From the NCBI RefSeq assembly GCF_000621725.1, contig NZ_JHXM01000014.1:62001-126000 (forward strand): a stretch of 64,000 nt of DNA, written 5' to 3'. This stretch comes from Xylanibacter brevis ATCC 19188 (GTDB lineage: Bacteria; Bacteroidota; Bacteroidia; Bacteroidales; Bacteroidaceae). This document shows positions 17,939 through 26,368 of this stretch, one piece after another. Position 1 is the stretch's first letter. The number at the start of each line of letters is the position of its first letter. The translations under genes and the position numbers were made by a program. The notes under the pieces were generated by a model, which did no database searches, was not told where the DNA came from, and worked only from the letters and a program-made list of their open reading frames with translations.

Positions 17939-18129
17939 GAAAGTGGCACTATGAACCGTCAAAAGCAGTCCTTTTGACTCGTTAAAGTGCCACTTTCGCT
18001 ATGCAATAGTGGCACTCTTGCTCTGATTCTAGACTCTAGAAACAGGCTTTCTAGACTTTAGAAATGGTCGTTCTAGACTCTGGATTTGGTGATTCTAGAC
18101 TCTAGAATTGCCTTTTCTAGAGTCTAGAA
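17939..18129. repeat. Nine-unit palindrome array with exact 22-bp spacing (locus A)
   Basis: Dyad centres fall at 17946, 17968, 17990, 18012, 18034, 18056, 18078, 18100 and 18122, every step exactly 22 bp. Units 1, 3 and 4 are AGTGSCACT dyads. Unit 2 is GTCAAAAG-CAGTC-CTTTTGAC. Units 5-9 are TTCTAGACTCTAGAA or close variants, the last with the centre base flipped. The 7-bp spacers between units 5-9 (ACAGGCT, ATGGTCG, TTGGTGA, TTGCCTT) share no sequence. GAAAGTGGCACT at 17939 and AGTGCCACTTTC at 17986 can also pair over a distance. The array lies between xpt and the GH92 promoter. The rest of this 384-bp gap holds a small TGCC-GAAA-GGCA hairpin at 18155 and the promoter. Confidence 0.85.
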
Positions 18130-18236
18130 TCGAAATGAGAGTTTGACTGTGGCGTGCCGAAAGGCAGGGAATAACGTGCTGAAAGCATGCGTTTTGTACC
18201 GCCATATCGGCTATTTTCTTAACTTTTCTCAAAAGC

Positions 18237-18268
18237 TTTGGTAGTCTCGTGCAAAAGACTTAACTTTG
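18237..18268 (+). promoter_or_regulatory. Promoter for the GH92 gene
   Basis: TTTG at 18237-18240 and TAACTTTG at 18261-18268, separated by 20 bp, match the Bacteroidetes -33/-7 pattern. The start codon lies 22 bp further on. Confidence 0.8.
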
Positions 18269-18290
18269 TAGCATCTAAAACTAAATAGTA

Positions 18291-20450
18291 ATGATTAAAA
18301 GCCTTGACATGAGAAAATTATTTGTATTTTCCGCAATTATCGCATCTACATGCATGGTGACCATTTCTGCAATGGCACAACGACTGACATCTTTTGTTGA
18401 CCCCTATATTGGCTCGGGCGGCCACGGCCACGTGTTTGTGGGTGCCAACGTGCCGTTTGGCATGGTTCAGCTGGGCCCCACCGAGAAATCGCGCGGCTGG
18501 GACTGGACCTCGGGCTATCACTATAGCGACTCTATCATCGTGGGCTTTGCCCACCTGCACCTCAGCGGCACGGGCTGCGGCGACCTGGGCGACCTGGCAC
18601 TGCTGCCCATCAGCAATGTGCAGCAGCGCGACATTCACTTCAAACACAGTCAGGAGACCGTGGCACCGGGCTACTATCGTCTGAAGACCAGCGACGTGGA
18701 CGTGGAGCTGACCAGCACCAAACGTGTGGGCATGCACCGCTACACGTTCAGCGGCAAGAACGGTCTGCTGCGCATAGACCTGAACGAGGGCGTCGGCGAC
18801 GAGCTGACGGCTGCCGACCTGCGCCAGGTGGACGACTGCACCCTGGAGGGCTACCGCAAGTCGCGCGGATGGGCACCGCGTCAGGAAGTGTACTTCACCA
18901 TCACGTTCAACCAACCTGTCCGTCTATGGGAGCCTCAGCCCGGCGAGGGCATCGTGGACCTGAAAGACACCAGTCGCCCCGTGCTGGTGAAGGTAGCGCT
19001 GTCGCCCGTGAGCAGCGAGAAGGCGCATCAGAACATGACGGCCGAACTGCCCGGTTGGGACTTCGACCAGGTGCGCCGCGATGCGGATGCTGCCTGGGAG
19101 CGTGAACTGGCGCGCGTAAAGATTGAGACCGCCAACGTGCAGGACAAGAAGATCTTCTACACGTCGATGTATCACCTCATGGTGGCTCCCTCGGAGTTCT
19201 GCGATGTGGACCGCCAGTATCGCGGCAGCGACGGCAGGGTGTACAACGGCGACTTCACCAACTACACCACCCTCTCGCTCTGGGACACCTATCGCGCCTT
19301 CCACCCGCTGATGACGCTCATTTACCCCGAGCTGCAGGCCGACTATGCCGAGACGTTCATCAAGATATTCGAACAGCAGGGCCGTCTGCCCATCTGGCAC
19401 CTGTGGGGCTCGGAGACCGACTGCATGGTGGGCTCTTCGGCCGTGCCCGTGCTGGCCGACCTGGCCCTGAAGGGCTTTGTGCGCAACCCCGAGCAGGCTT
19501 TCAACGCCATGAAGACCTCGCAGTTGCAGGACGTGCGCTCGCTGGGACTGCTAAAGAAGTATGGCTTCATCCCCTACGACAAGGAACCGGCCAACGAGAC
19601 CGTGGCCAAGGCGCTGGAGTACTGTCTGGACGAAGACGGACTGGCACGCGTGGCCAAGCAGTTGGGACATGAGGAAGACTACCAGTATTTCTTCGACCGC
19701 AGCCGTTCCTACAAGAAATACTTCGACCGCGACATCCAGTTCATGCGTGCACTGGGCAGCGACGGACAGTTCCGTCCGGAGTTCGACCCCATCAAGGTGA
19801 TTCACCGTGCCGACGACTATACCGAGGGTAATGCCTGGCAGTACACCTGGCTGGTGCCCCACGATGTGCACGGACTCATCGGCCTCTTTGGCAGCGAGAA
19901 GCAGTTCCTCAAGAAGCTCGACGAGTTCTTCGTGACCGAGGGCGACATGGGTCCCGAGGCTTCGCCAGACATCAGCGGCTTCATTGGCCAGTATGCTCAC
20001 GGCAACGAGCCCAGCCACCACATCATCTACCTCTACAACTACGCCGGACAGCCCTGGAAGGCAGCACCCAAGCTGCGCTATGTGATGCGCAAGCTCTACC
20101 ATGCCGAGCCCGACGGACTTTGCGGCAACGAGGACGTGGGCCAGATGTCGGCTTGGTATATCCTGTCGTCACTCGGCCTCTATCAGGTGGAGCCTAGTGG
20201 TGGCCGCTTCATCATGGGCACCCCGCTGTTTGCCAAGGCCCAAGTGAACGTGGGCAACGGCAAGACGCTGCAAATCACGGCACGCAACCTGAGCGACAAG
20301 AACATCTACGTGCAGGGTGTGCGCCTCAACGGCAAGAAATACACCAAGACCTACGTTGATTTCGACGTGCTGCGCCAGGGTGGCACCCTCGAGTTCCAGA
20401 TGGGTCCACGACCCTCGAAGTGGGGCACAGCCATTGCCGACCGTCCATAA
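18291..20450 (+). CDS. GH92 alpha-mannosidase, secreted
   Basis: A 719-residue glycoside hydrolase family 92 protein, a family of Ca-dependent exo-alpha-mannosidases that trim N-glycan mannose. The N-terminal signal peptide ends near ISAMAQ. Translation may begin at 18291 or at the ATG at 18309, which gives a more typical signal. Family hallmarks in order: FVDPYIGSGGHGHVFVG, NVPFGMVQLGP, GFAHLHLSGTGC, WGSETDCMVG, EGNAWQYTWLVPHDV, HGNEPSHHIIYLYNYAG and GNEDVGQMSAWYILSSLG. The E-P-S-H-H stretch is conserved in active members. Codons are GC-rich. It is followed 46 bp later by a secreted esterase on the same strand. Linkage specificity cannot be read from sequence. Confidence 0.93.
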   Translation: MIKSLDMRKLFVFSAIIASTCMVTISAMAQRLTSFVDPYIGSGGHGHVFVGANVPFGMVQLGPTEKSRGWDWTSGYHYSDSIIVGFAHLHLSGTGCGDLGDLALLPISNVQQRDIHFKHSQETVAPGYYRLKTSDVDVELTSTKRVGMHRYTFSGKNGLLRIDLNEGVGDELTAADLRQVDDCTLEGYRKSRGWAPRQEVYFTITFNQPVRLWEPQPGEGIVDLKDTSRPVLVKVALSPVSSEKAHQNMTAELPGWDFDQVRRDADAAWERELARVKIETANVQDKKIFYTSMYHLMVAPSEFCDVDRQYRGSDGRVYNGDFTNYTTLSLWDTYRAFHPLMTLIYPELQADYAETFIKIFEQQGRLPIWHLWGSETDCMVGSSAVPVLADLALKGFVRNPEQAFNAMKTSQLQDVRSLGLLKKYGFIPYDKEPANETVAKALEYCLDEDGLARVAKQLGHEEDYQYFFDRSRSYKKYFDRDIQFMRALGSDGQFRPEFDPIKVIHRADDYTEGNAWQYTWLVPHDVHGLIGLFGSEKQFLKKLDEFFVTEGDMGPEASPDISGFIGQYAHGNEPSHHIIYLYNYAGQPWKAAPKLRYVMRKLYHAEPDGLCGNEDVGQMSAWYILSSLGLYQVEPSGGRFIMGTPLFAKAQVNVGNGKTLQITARNLSDKNIYVQGVRLNGKKYTKTYVDFDVLRQGGTLEFQMGPRPSKWGTAIADRP

Positions 20451-20496
20451 GTGACGAGAAAAGTATAGACACCCTTTTAACATACACTTAAGAACA

Positions 20497-21651
20497 ATGA
20501 AACGACTCGTTATTTTTTCATTTGCCTGCATGATGGCCGTCACTGGAATGGCACAGCAGGCATTGGGTATGCGCCCCTCTGTGAAATCGCCCATCGTGAA
20601 TGGCGACGGCACGGTGACGTTCAACTTCTTCGGTCCTAAGGCTCAGGAGGTGAGCGTGACGGGCGACTTCGAAGAGATTCACTGGAAGACACTGCCCATG
20701 ACCAAGCAAGACAACGGTGTATGGACCGTGACAACCAAGGCTCTGAACCCTGAGCTCTACTCTTACATCTTCAACGTGGACGGACAACGCATCGTGGATC
20801 CGGCCAACAGCTATGTGAACCGTGACATCTCGACACTGAGCAACTTCCTGATTGTGACAAAGAACAAGGACGACAAGGGGCACCTCTACCAGGTGAACAA
20901 CGTGCCTCACGGCACCTTGGCACGCGTTTGGTACAACAGTCCCACACTGGGACAGCAGCGCCGCATGACCGTCTATCTGCCTGCTGCCTACGACGGCAAG
21001 AAGCGTTTCCCCGTGATGTACCTGCTCCACGGACATGGCGGCGACGAGACGGCCTGGGGCGACCTGGGGCGCACCTCGCAGATTATGGACAACCTGATAG
21101 CTGAAGGCAAGTGCGTGCCTATGATTGTGGTGATGCCTAACGGCAATCCCACGTGCAACGCAGCACCGGGCTGGTGGCACGAAGGACTCTACACGCCCGA
21201 TGGCAACGCCTTCAACGAGCGCGGTGCCAAGGCTTCGATGGAAGAGAGCTTCATGGATATCGTGAACTATGTGGACCGTCACTACAAGACCATCCGCAAG
21301 CGCTCGGCACGTGCCGTGACGGGTCTGTCGATGGGTGGCGGCCATACGTTCAACATTGCCCGTCTCTACCCCGAGACGTTCGACTACTATGGTCTGCAGT
21401 CGGCTGCTGCCCGCATGAGTCGCGATGCCGACAAACTGGACGACCAGATGGCCCGCCTTTTTGCCTCGAAGCCCAAGCTCTACTGGATAGCCATCGGCAA
21501 GGAGGACTTCCTGTTTCAGATGAACAGCGACCTGCGTCGCTATCTGGATGCCCACAAGTATCCCTACGAATACTACGAGAACGATGGTGGACACATCTGG
21601 CGCAACTGGCGTATCTACCTGACACTCTTTGCACAGAAGATATTTAAATAG
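20497..21651 (+). CDS. CE1-like secreted esterase with N-terminal E-set/CBM48 domain
   Basis: This 384-residue protein has a signal peptide ending near TGMAQQ. Residues ~30-115 form an early-set/CBM48-like domain (GTVTFNFFGPKAQEVSVTG, YSYIFNVDGQRIVDP). The rest is an esterase-D-type alpha/beta hydrolase. Visible parts are VMYLLHGHGGDETAW (oxyanion region), nucleophile Ser278 in GLSMGGG, and the catalytic His in DGGHIWRNW near residue 365. Related proteins include feruloyl and acetyl-xylan esterases of carbohydrate esterase family 1 and mycolyltransferase-like folds. It follows the GH92 gene by 46 bp and probably shares its transcript. A strong bidirectional terminator follows. The substrate is uncertain. 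Confidence 0.85.
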   Translation: MKRLVIFSFACMMAVTGMAQQALGMRPSVKSPIVNGDGTVTFNFFGPKAQEVSVTGDFEEIHWKTLPMTKQDNGVWTVTTKALNPELYSYIFNVDGQRIVDPANSYVNRDISTLSNFLIVTKNKDDKGHLYQVNNVPHGTLARVWYNSPTLGQQRRMTVYLPAAYDGKKRFPVMYLLHGHGGDETAWGDLGRTSQIMDNLIAEGKCVPMIVVMPNGNPTCNAAPGWWHEGLYTPDGNAFNERGAKASMEESFMDIVNYVDRHYKTIRKRSARAVTGLSMGGGHTFNIARLYPETFDYYGLQSAAARMSRDADKLDDQMARLFASKPKLYWIAIGKEDFLFQMNSDLRRYLDAHKYPYEYYENDGGHIWRNWRIYLTLFAQKIFK

Positions 21652-21658
21652 AAAAAAC

Positions 21659-21704
21659 GAAGTGAACCCCAGAAGCTTGACAGGATGCTTCTGGGGTTCA
21701 CTTC
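21659..21704. terminator. Bidirectional terminator between convergent genes
   Basis: GAAGTGAACCCCAGAAGC (21659-21676) and GCTTCTGGGGTTCACTTC (21687-21704) form an 18-bp perfect stem with a 10-nt loop. It has A-rich sequence before and ATTTTG after, so it can serve both the esterase gene (+) and the nuclease-fold gene (-). Confidence 0.85.
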
Positions 21705-21734
21705 ATTTTGAGACAACCTCTATTTTTTCTAACG

Positions 21735-22700
21735 TTATCGGTTCAGTCTGACAAACACGGGATAGTGGTCGGACGGCAGGCGTTTGGTATGCTTGCTAAA
21801 GTCTATCTCCTGAGGAGCATGCGCCCCTTTCTGCTTCTGCTGTGATGCCTCGTTGGCAGTCCAGTAGGTGTTGGTCAGCACGCCATAGCGCTCCACGGTG
21901 AACGCGGGCGACACGAAGACATGGTCTATGCGGCTGTCGGTCTTCAGCTCGGGGTCGAAAGCGTTGAAGGTGCCATTCTCGGCAAAGCGCCAGGTGGCAT
22001 GTTCGTAGCTGTCCTTCAGGATGCCTGATTTGGTAAAGATGGTGTAAATCTCATTGGTCTGGTCCACATTGAAGTCGCCAGTCAGGATGACGGGCTGGCC
22101 CTTGGCAATCTCGCGGATGCGGCTCACCACCAGCTTGGCACCCTCGCGGCGTGCCACGATGCCCACATGATCCATGTGGAGGTTAAAGAAGAAGAAGGTC
22201 TTCTTGCTCACCTTATCCTTGAACTTACCCCATGTGCAGATGCGTGTGCAGGCAGCATCCCATCCCAGTCCTGGCTTCTCGGGGGTCTCTGACAACCAGA
22301 AGTCGCCATGATCCAGCACCTTCAGTCGCTGTTTGTCGAAGAATATGCACTCGTGTTCGCCCCCACTCTTTCCATCCTCGCGGCCCACGCCGATATAGTC
22401 GTAGTCTGGCAGTTGTGCCAGCATATCGTCCAACTGTGAGCGCAGCACCTCTTGTGTGCCGAAGATGTCGGGATGCTCGAAGTTCAGCTGACCGCAGATC
22501 ACAGGGCAGCGCTGCACCCAGCCATTGCCCTGGCGGGCATCGTCATTGTTCTGATTACGAATGTTGTAGCTGCCCACATACAGTTGTTGAGCCAGCGCGC
22601 CGGTGGTCACCAGCAGAAATGCTGCCATCAGCAGCAGACGACCTACCGCAAGACCTCCGGTTGTGAGGTACTTGCTGTGAGAAATCTTGTTTGTTTTCAT
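21735..22700 (-). CDS. Secreted endonuclease/exonuclease/phosphatase-family protein
   Basis: This 321-residue protein has an N-terminal hydrophobic segment (LLLMAAFLLVTTGALAQ) that fits a cleaved signal peptide. The metal-dependent EEP fold is shown by SYNIRNQN, IFGTQEVL (metal Glu), NLHMDHVG, LTGDFNVDQTNEIY and SDHYPVFV at the C-terminus. Family members cleave nucleic acids, phosphoinositides or sphingomyelin. Secreted Bacteroidales versions are usually of unknown substrate. It lies 45 bp downstream of the DUF2851 gene on the same strand, so the two may be cotranscribed, and ends at the shared bidirectional terminator. Residues needed for catalysis appear intact. Confidence 0.85.
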   Translation of the reverse strand: MKTNKISHSKYLTTGGLAVGRLLLMAAFLLVTTGALAQQLYVGSYNIRNQNNDDARQGNGWVQRCPVICGQLNFEHPDIFGTQEVLRSQLDDMLAQLPDYDYIGVGREDGKSGGEHECIFFDKQRLKVLDHGDFWLSETPEKPGLGWDAACTRICTWGKFKDKVSKKTFFFFNLHMDHVGIVARREGAKLVVSRIREIAKGQPVILTGDFNVDQTNEIYTIFTKSGILKDSYEHATWRFAENGTFNAFDPELKTDSRIDHVFVSPAFTVERYGVLTNTYWTANEASQQKQKGAHAPQEIDFSKHTKRLPSDHYPVFVRLNR

Positions 22701-22745
22701 TTTTACTTCCTATTTAATAGTTGTTCTAGATATTGTTTCAACGAC

Positions 22746-24041
22746 TTATTTCCGCTTGAGATATTCAAAGCCAATGCGACAACGCAGACAGTCTTTGCGG
22801 TCGCAATACTCCTTTTTGAGTTGGATGAGCGCCTGCGACTCACCGGCGGTGCTCACCTCCAGGCCGCACTCTTTCCACATGGTGATGATGTGGTTGCGCT
22901 CGGCTCCCAGCTGTTCCAGGAAGTCGAAGGCGCGGTCGCACAGCTCGTCTTTCTGACGGTGGCGCCCCACGGCAAAGAGCATGGGAACGGCCGTGTTGAT
23001 GATGAGCAGATTCATGGACGATGCCGATATGTTCTTGGTGCTCTTCGTGCTCTCTGAACCAAAGGTGTAGTGCGTCTCCCAATAAGGGGTGACGTGTGTG
23101 GAGAGCAACTGTCGCAACTGGTCTAGCGACTCGCACTCGAGCAGGGCGCTCAGTCCCGCCCGGCGCTCGTAGTAGAGGTTGGCCAACTGCGAGATTCGCA
23201 CGTGAGGGAAGTTCTGTGGGCGCAAGCGCAGAAAGCGCCAGGCAGAAGCGTTCATCGGTGTCAGCGAGAACTTATGCGCCAGGTAGGCATATTCATTTTT
23301 GAGCTTATTAAAGTAGCCCTCTTGCAAGGCCGCATCATGATAGCGGGCGGGGATTGCATCGAGCGTGAGCAGTCCGGCCTGTCCCATAAAGATGGCCTCT
23401 ATCTGGAAGAGGTCGTCGCGGTGCTTGCCGACAGCATTCAGCGGCACGTATTGTGCCCACTGCTCGAAGGCATCGCCATTGATGCCGAAGCCGAAGTTGC
23501 GCGCCAGCGTGGTGAAATAGGCATCTTCCCACGAGCCGTTGCAGTGCTCCACGCGCTGCACGATGGCTTGTGTCTTCTGCTCGAGTCGCTCGGTCTGCAG
23601 GGCTGCCATCCAGGAATGGACGGTGAGGCGACTCAGGTCGGGAATGATACGATAACAAGGGGGATACATGTCAGTGGCTAACAGTTCTCGATAGCTGGTG
23701 ACGACAGTCTCGGGCACCGTGATGACCAACTGTGGCAACCAGAGGCCGCTGGCCGTCTGCACCTCGCGGTCGGCCTCGGCTACTACGTGCAGCACCACAT
23801 TATTATAGCGGGCATCATGCTCATGGCCGTGCAGATACCAGTCGCTGGAGCGCTGGTGTATCTCCACATTGCCCACCCACAGCGTGTCATCTATCTTCAC
23901 CTTGGCATTGAAGAAGTCAGGCCCCGCATTTTGATTGTGCAAGCCCACGTCAACCACCTCGACAAGGCGTCCGTCGGTGGTCCGTAGCTCTTTCAGAGGC
24001 AACAGCTTGTGTTTCCAAGTGTAGTGCAACAGTTGTTCCAT
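22746..24041 (-). CDS. DUF2851 family protein
   Basis: A 431-residue cytosolic-looking protein with no signal peptide. It begins MEQLLHYTWKHKLLPL and carries NAGPDFFNAKVKIDDTLWVGNVEIH and SDWYLHGHEHDARYNNVVLHVV, signatures of DUF2851, a conserved Bacteroidetes family without an assigned reaction. The N-terminal part has a D/E-rich arrangement reminiscent of PD-(D/E)XK nuclease cores (GPDFFNAKV...VEIHQ). That is suggestive only. The C-terminus CDRKDCLRCRIGFEYL has a Cys cluster. It is read divergently from dapB, with facing promoters in the 106-bp gap. Confidence 0.82.
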   Translation of the reverse strand: MEQLLHYTWKHKLLPLKELRTTDGRLVEVVDVGLHNQNAGPDFFNAKVKIDDTLWVGNVEIHQRSSDWYLHGHEHDARYNNVVLHVVAEADREVQTASGLWLPQLVITVPETVVTSYRELLATDMYPPCYRIIPDLSRLTVHSWMAALQTERLEQKTQAIVQRVEHCNGSWEDAYFTTLARNFGFGINGDAFEQWAQYVPLNAVGKHRDDLFQIEAIFMGQAGLLTLDAIPARYHDAALQEGYFNKLKNEYAYLAHKFSLTPMNASAWRFLRLRPQNFPHVRISQLANLYYERRAGLSALLECESLDQLRQLLSTHVTPYWETHYTFGSESTKSTKNISASSMNLLIINTAVPMLFAVGRHRQKDELCDRAFDFLEQLGAERNHIITMWKECGLEVSTAGESQALIQLKKEYCDRKDCLRCRIGFEYLKRK

Positions 24042-24065
24042 GGATGATTTTTAGTTTTTGTGGTG

Positions 24066-24073
24066 CAAAGGTA
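24066..24073 (-). promoter_or_regulatory. -7 box for the DUF2851 gene
   Basis: CAAAGGTA on the plus strand reads TACCTTTG on the minus strand, 25 bp upstream of the start codon. It is half of a divergent promoter pair with 24115-24122. Confidence 0.65.
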
Positions 24074-24114
24074 TAAATAATTCTTAATTATGGCCTTAAT
24101 TCGTAGATTTTTTT

Positions 24115-24122
24115 TATCTTTG
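24115..24122 (+). promoter_or_regulatory. -7 box for dapB
   Basis: TATCTTTG follows a T-rich run and lies 25 bp before the dapB start. It is the only good promoter element ahead of the dapB-lepB-lepB-wbqC run. Confidence 0.65.
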
Positions 24123-24147
24123 CACCCGTATTAACACGAATTACAAC

Positions 24148-24861
24148 ATGAAGATTGCTTTGATAGGCTACGGCAAGATGGGTAAAATGATTGAAGAGAT
24201 TGCCATCAGCCGAGGCCATGAAATTGTGAGTGTCATCGACATTCAAAATCAACAGGACTTTGACAGTGAGGCCTTCGCATCAGCGGATGTGGCCATCGAG
24301 TTTACAAACCCCACCGCAGCCTTTGGCAACTACCAGAAAGCCTGGAGCAAGGGCGTGAAGGTGGTCAGCGGTTCAACAGGTTGGATGAAGGAGCACGGCG
24401 ACGAGGTGAGAAACGCCTGCGAGAACGGCAAGACGCTGTTCTGGGCCTCTAACTTCTCTATCGGCGTGGCCATTTTCTCGGCAGTCAACCGCTATCTGGC
24501 TAAGATTATGAACCAGTTCCCACAGTACGATGTAGAGCTGGAAGAGACGCACCATGTGCATAAGTTGGACCATCCCAGCGGTACAGCTATCACCCTGGGC
24601 GAGGAAATCGTGGAGGCCATCGACCGCAAGGAGGCTTGGGCCGAGGATACCACCGATCCCAAACTGCTGCGCATAGACCATATCCGCCGCGGTGAGGTGC
24701 CAGGCATCCACACCATTCGCTATGACAGCGATGCCGACATGATCAGCATCACACACGACGCGCACTCGCGTCGCGGCTTCGCGCTGGGTGCTGTGCTGGC
24801 AGCAGAATACACCAAGGAGCACACGGGTCTGCTGACCATCAGTGATATGTTTAAATTCTAA
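24148..24861 (+). CDS. dapB: 4-hydroxy-tetrahydrodipicolinate reductase
   Basis: A 237-residue enzyme of the diaminopimelate/lysine pathway; it reduces the DapA product using NAD(P)H in the cytosol. The N-terminal nucleotide-binding loop is IALIGYGKMGKMIEEIA. The catalytic signature ETHHVHKLDHPSGTA places His135 and His136 and Lys139, with the PSGTA substrate loop following. It is slightly shorter than the E. coli enzyme but typical for Bacteroidetes. It heads a run with two signal peptidase genes and a WbqC-like gene, with only 3 bp before the next start. The product supplies meso-DAP for peptidoglycan, consistent with an envelope-related operon. Confidence 0.95.
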   Translation: MKIALIGYGKMGKMIEEIAISRGHEIVSVIDIQNQQDFDSEAFASADVAIEFTNPTAAFGNYQKAWSKGVKVVSGSTGWMKEHGDEVRNACENGKTLFWASNFSIGVAIFSAVNRYLAKIMNQFPQYDVELEETHHVHKLDHPSGTAITLGEEIVEAIDRKEAWAEDTTDPKLLRIDHIRRGEVPGIHTIRYDSDADMISITHDAHSRRGFALGAVLAAEYTKEHTGLLTISDMFKF

Positions 24862-24864
24862 GAC

Positions 24865-26358
24865 ATGGAAAAAAGAGAAAAGAAAAAGCTAAATATGAAG
24901 GTGCAGTGGACCAAGTTCGTGATTGTCACGATCTTGTGGCTGCTGTTCCTCTATTGGGTAGAGTCATGGCTGGGCCTCCTGGTGTTGCCTTTCATCTATG
25001 ACGCCTATATCTCGAAAAAGATCGACTGGCAGTGGTGGAAGGATGCTGAGGGTCCCACGCGCTTTGTGATGTCGTGGGTCGATGCCATCGTCTTTGCGCT
25101 GGTGGCCGTCTATTTCATCAATCAGTTCTTCTTCCAGAACTACGTCATCCCCTCTTCTTCACTGGAGAAGTCGCTGCTGACAGGCGACTACCTGTTCGTA
25201 TCGAAGGTGAGCTACGGTCCCCGCATTCCTGAAACGCCCCTCACGGTGCCCCTAACGCAGCACACGCTGCCCATCGGCAACATGAAGTCGTATGTGGAAT
25301 GGCCCCACTGGGACTATCGCCGCGTGAAAGGTCTGGGCAACGTGGAGCTGAACGACATCGTGGTGTTCAACTACCCCGCCGGCGATACCATCTGTGCTTT
25401 CATGCAGACAGAATACTACCACCTGTGCTACGGCTACGGCCACGGCATCTATGAGCAGCTGTACCCCGATGCCGTGAGCATCGACTCGCTGTCGAAGGCC
25501 GACCAGCTGAAGCGCTTCGAGGAGATCTACTATCTGGGCAGCCAGTATATTCGTCAGAACCATGCGTCGTTTGGCGACATCGACACACGTCCCACCGACC
25601 GTCGTGAGAACTACGTGAAGCGCTGCGTGGGACTGCCCGGCCAGACGCTTCAGATCGTGGATAAGGTGATCTACCTGGACGGTAAGCCCAACAAGGAGCC
25701 CGACAATGCGCAGTTCGAATACGACGTACAGTTTGTGGAACATGCCCAACTGACCGACGACCTGCTGAAGGAGCTGCACATCACGCTGGAAGACCTGAAC
25801 CTGTCAACGGCCGACCGCGGCGCGCTGGACAGCAATGGCTACGTGGAACTGCTCTATTCGCACGTGATCATGCCCATGACACGAGCCACCTACGAGGCAC
25901 TGAAGAAGCGCTCGGACCTGGTGGTCAACATCACACCAGTGAAAGGCGGAGACACGTGGGACATCTACCCACAGAACGGCAACTACCACTGGACGCGCGA
26001 CAACTACGGACCGGTGTGGATTCCGAAGAAGGGCGAGACCATCGACCTGACACTCGACAACATTGCCATCTATGAACGCCCCATCAAGATCTACGAGAAG
26101 AACGACTTGCAGATTCGCGACGGCAAGATTTTCATCAATGGCAAAGAGAGCAAGAAATACACCTTTAAGATGGACTACTACTGGATGATGGGCGACAACC
26201 GTCATAACTCGGCAGACTCGCGCTACTGGGGCTTCGTGCCCGAGGACCACATCGTGGGTAAGCCTATCTTCATCTGGTGGTCGAAAGATCCCGACCGCGG
26301 CCTCATCTCGGGCATACGCTGGAACCGTCTGTTCCGCATGGTCGATAATATCAAGTAA
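24865..26358 (+). CDS. lepB: Signal peptidase I
   Basis: This 497-residue membrane protease removes signal peptides from secreted proteins. Two N-terminal hydrophobic segments (residues ~15-45 and ~68-90) precede box B, VIPSSSLEKSLLTGDYLFV, with nucleophile Ser99. The general base is Lys252 in NYVKRCVGLPGQ. Box E reads MMGDNRHNSADSRYWGFVPEDHIVG. The protein is long because of an insertion between boxes C and D, as is usual in Bacteroidales. The start at 24865 lies 3 bp after dapB; an internal Met at residue 11 is an alternative. It is followed 10 bp later by a second, degenerate homologue. Confidence 0.93.
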   Translation: MEKREKKKLNMKVQWTKFVIVTILWLLFLYWVESWLGLLVLPFIYDAYISKKIDWQWWKDAEGPTRFVMSWVDAIVFALVAVYFINQFFFQNYVIPSSSLEKSLLTGDYLFVSKVSYGPRIPETPLTVPLTQHTLPIGNMKSYVEWPHWDYRRVKGLGNVELNDIVVFNYPAGDTICAFMQTEYYHLCYGYGHGIYEQLYPDAVSIDSLSKADQLKRFEEIYYLGSQYIRQNHASFGDIDTRPTDRRENYVKRCVGLPGQTLQIVDKVIYLDGKPNKEPDNAQFEYDVQFVEHAQLTDDLLKELHITLEDLNLSTADRGALDSNGYVELLYSHVIMPMTRATYEALKKRSDLVVNITPVKGGDTWDIYPQNGNYHWTRDNYGPVWIPKKGETIDLTLDNIAIYERPIKIYEKNDLQIRDGKIFINGKESKKYTFKMDYYWMMGDNRHNSADSRYWGFVPEDHIVGKPIFIWWSKDPDRGLISGIRWNRLFRMVDNIK

Positions 26359-26368
26359 ATGAAATAGT

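Noticed and set aside
17939-18129. CRISPR array
   Set aside because: Units are 9-21 bp dyads, spacers are only 7 bp, the unit sequence changes within the array and no cas gene is present.
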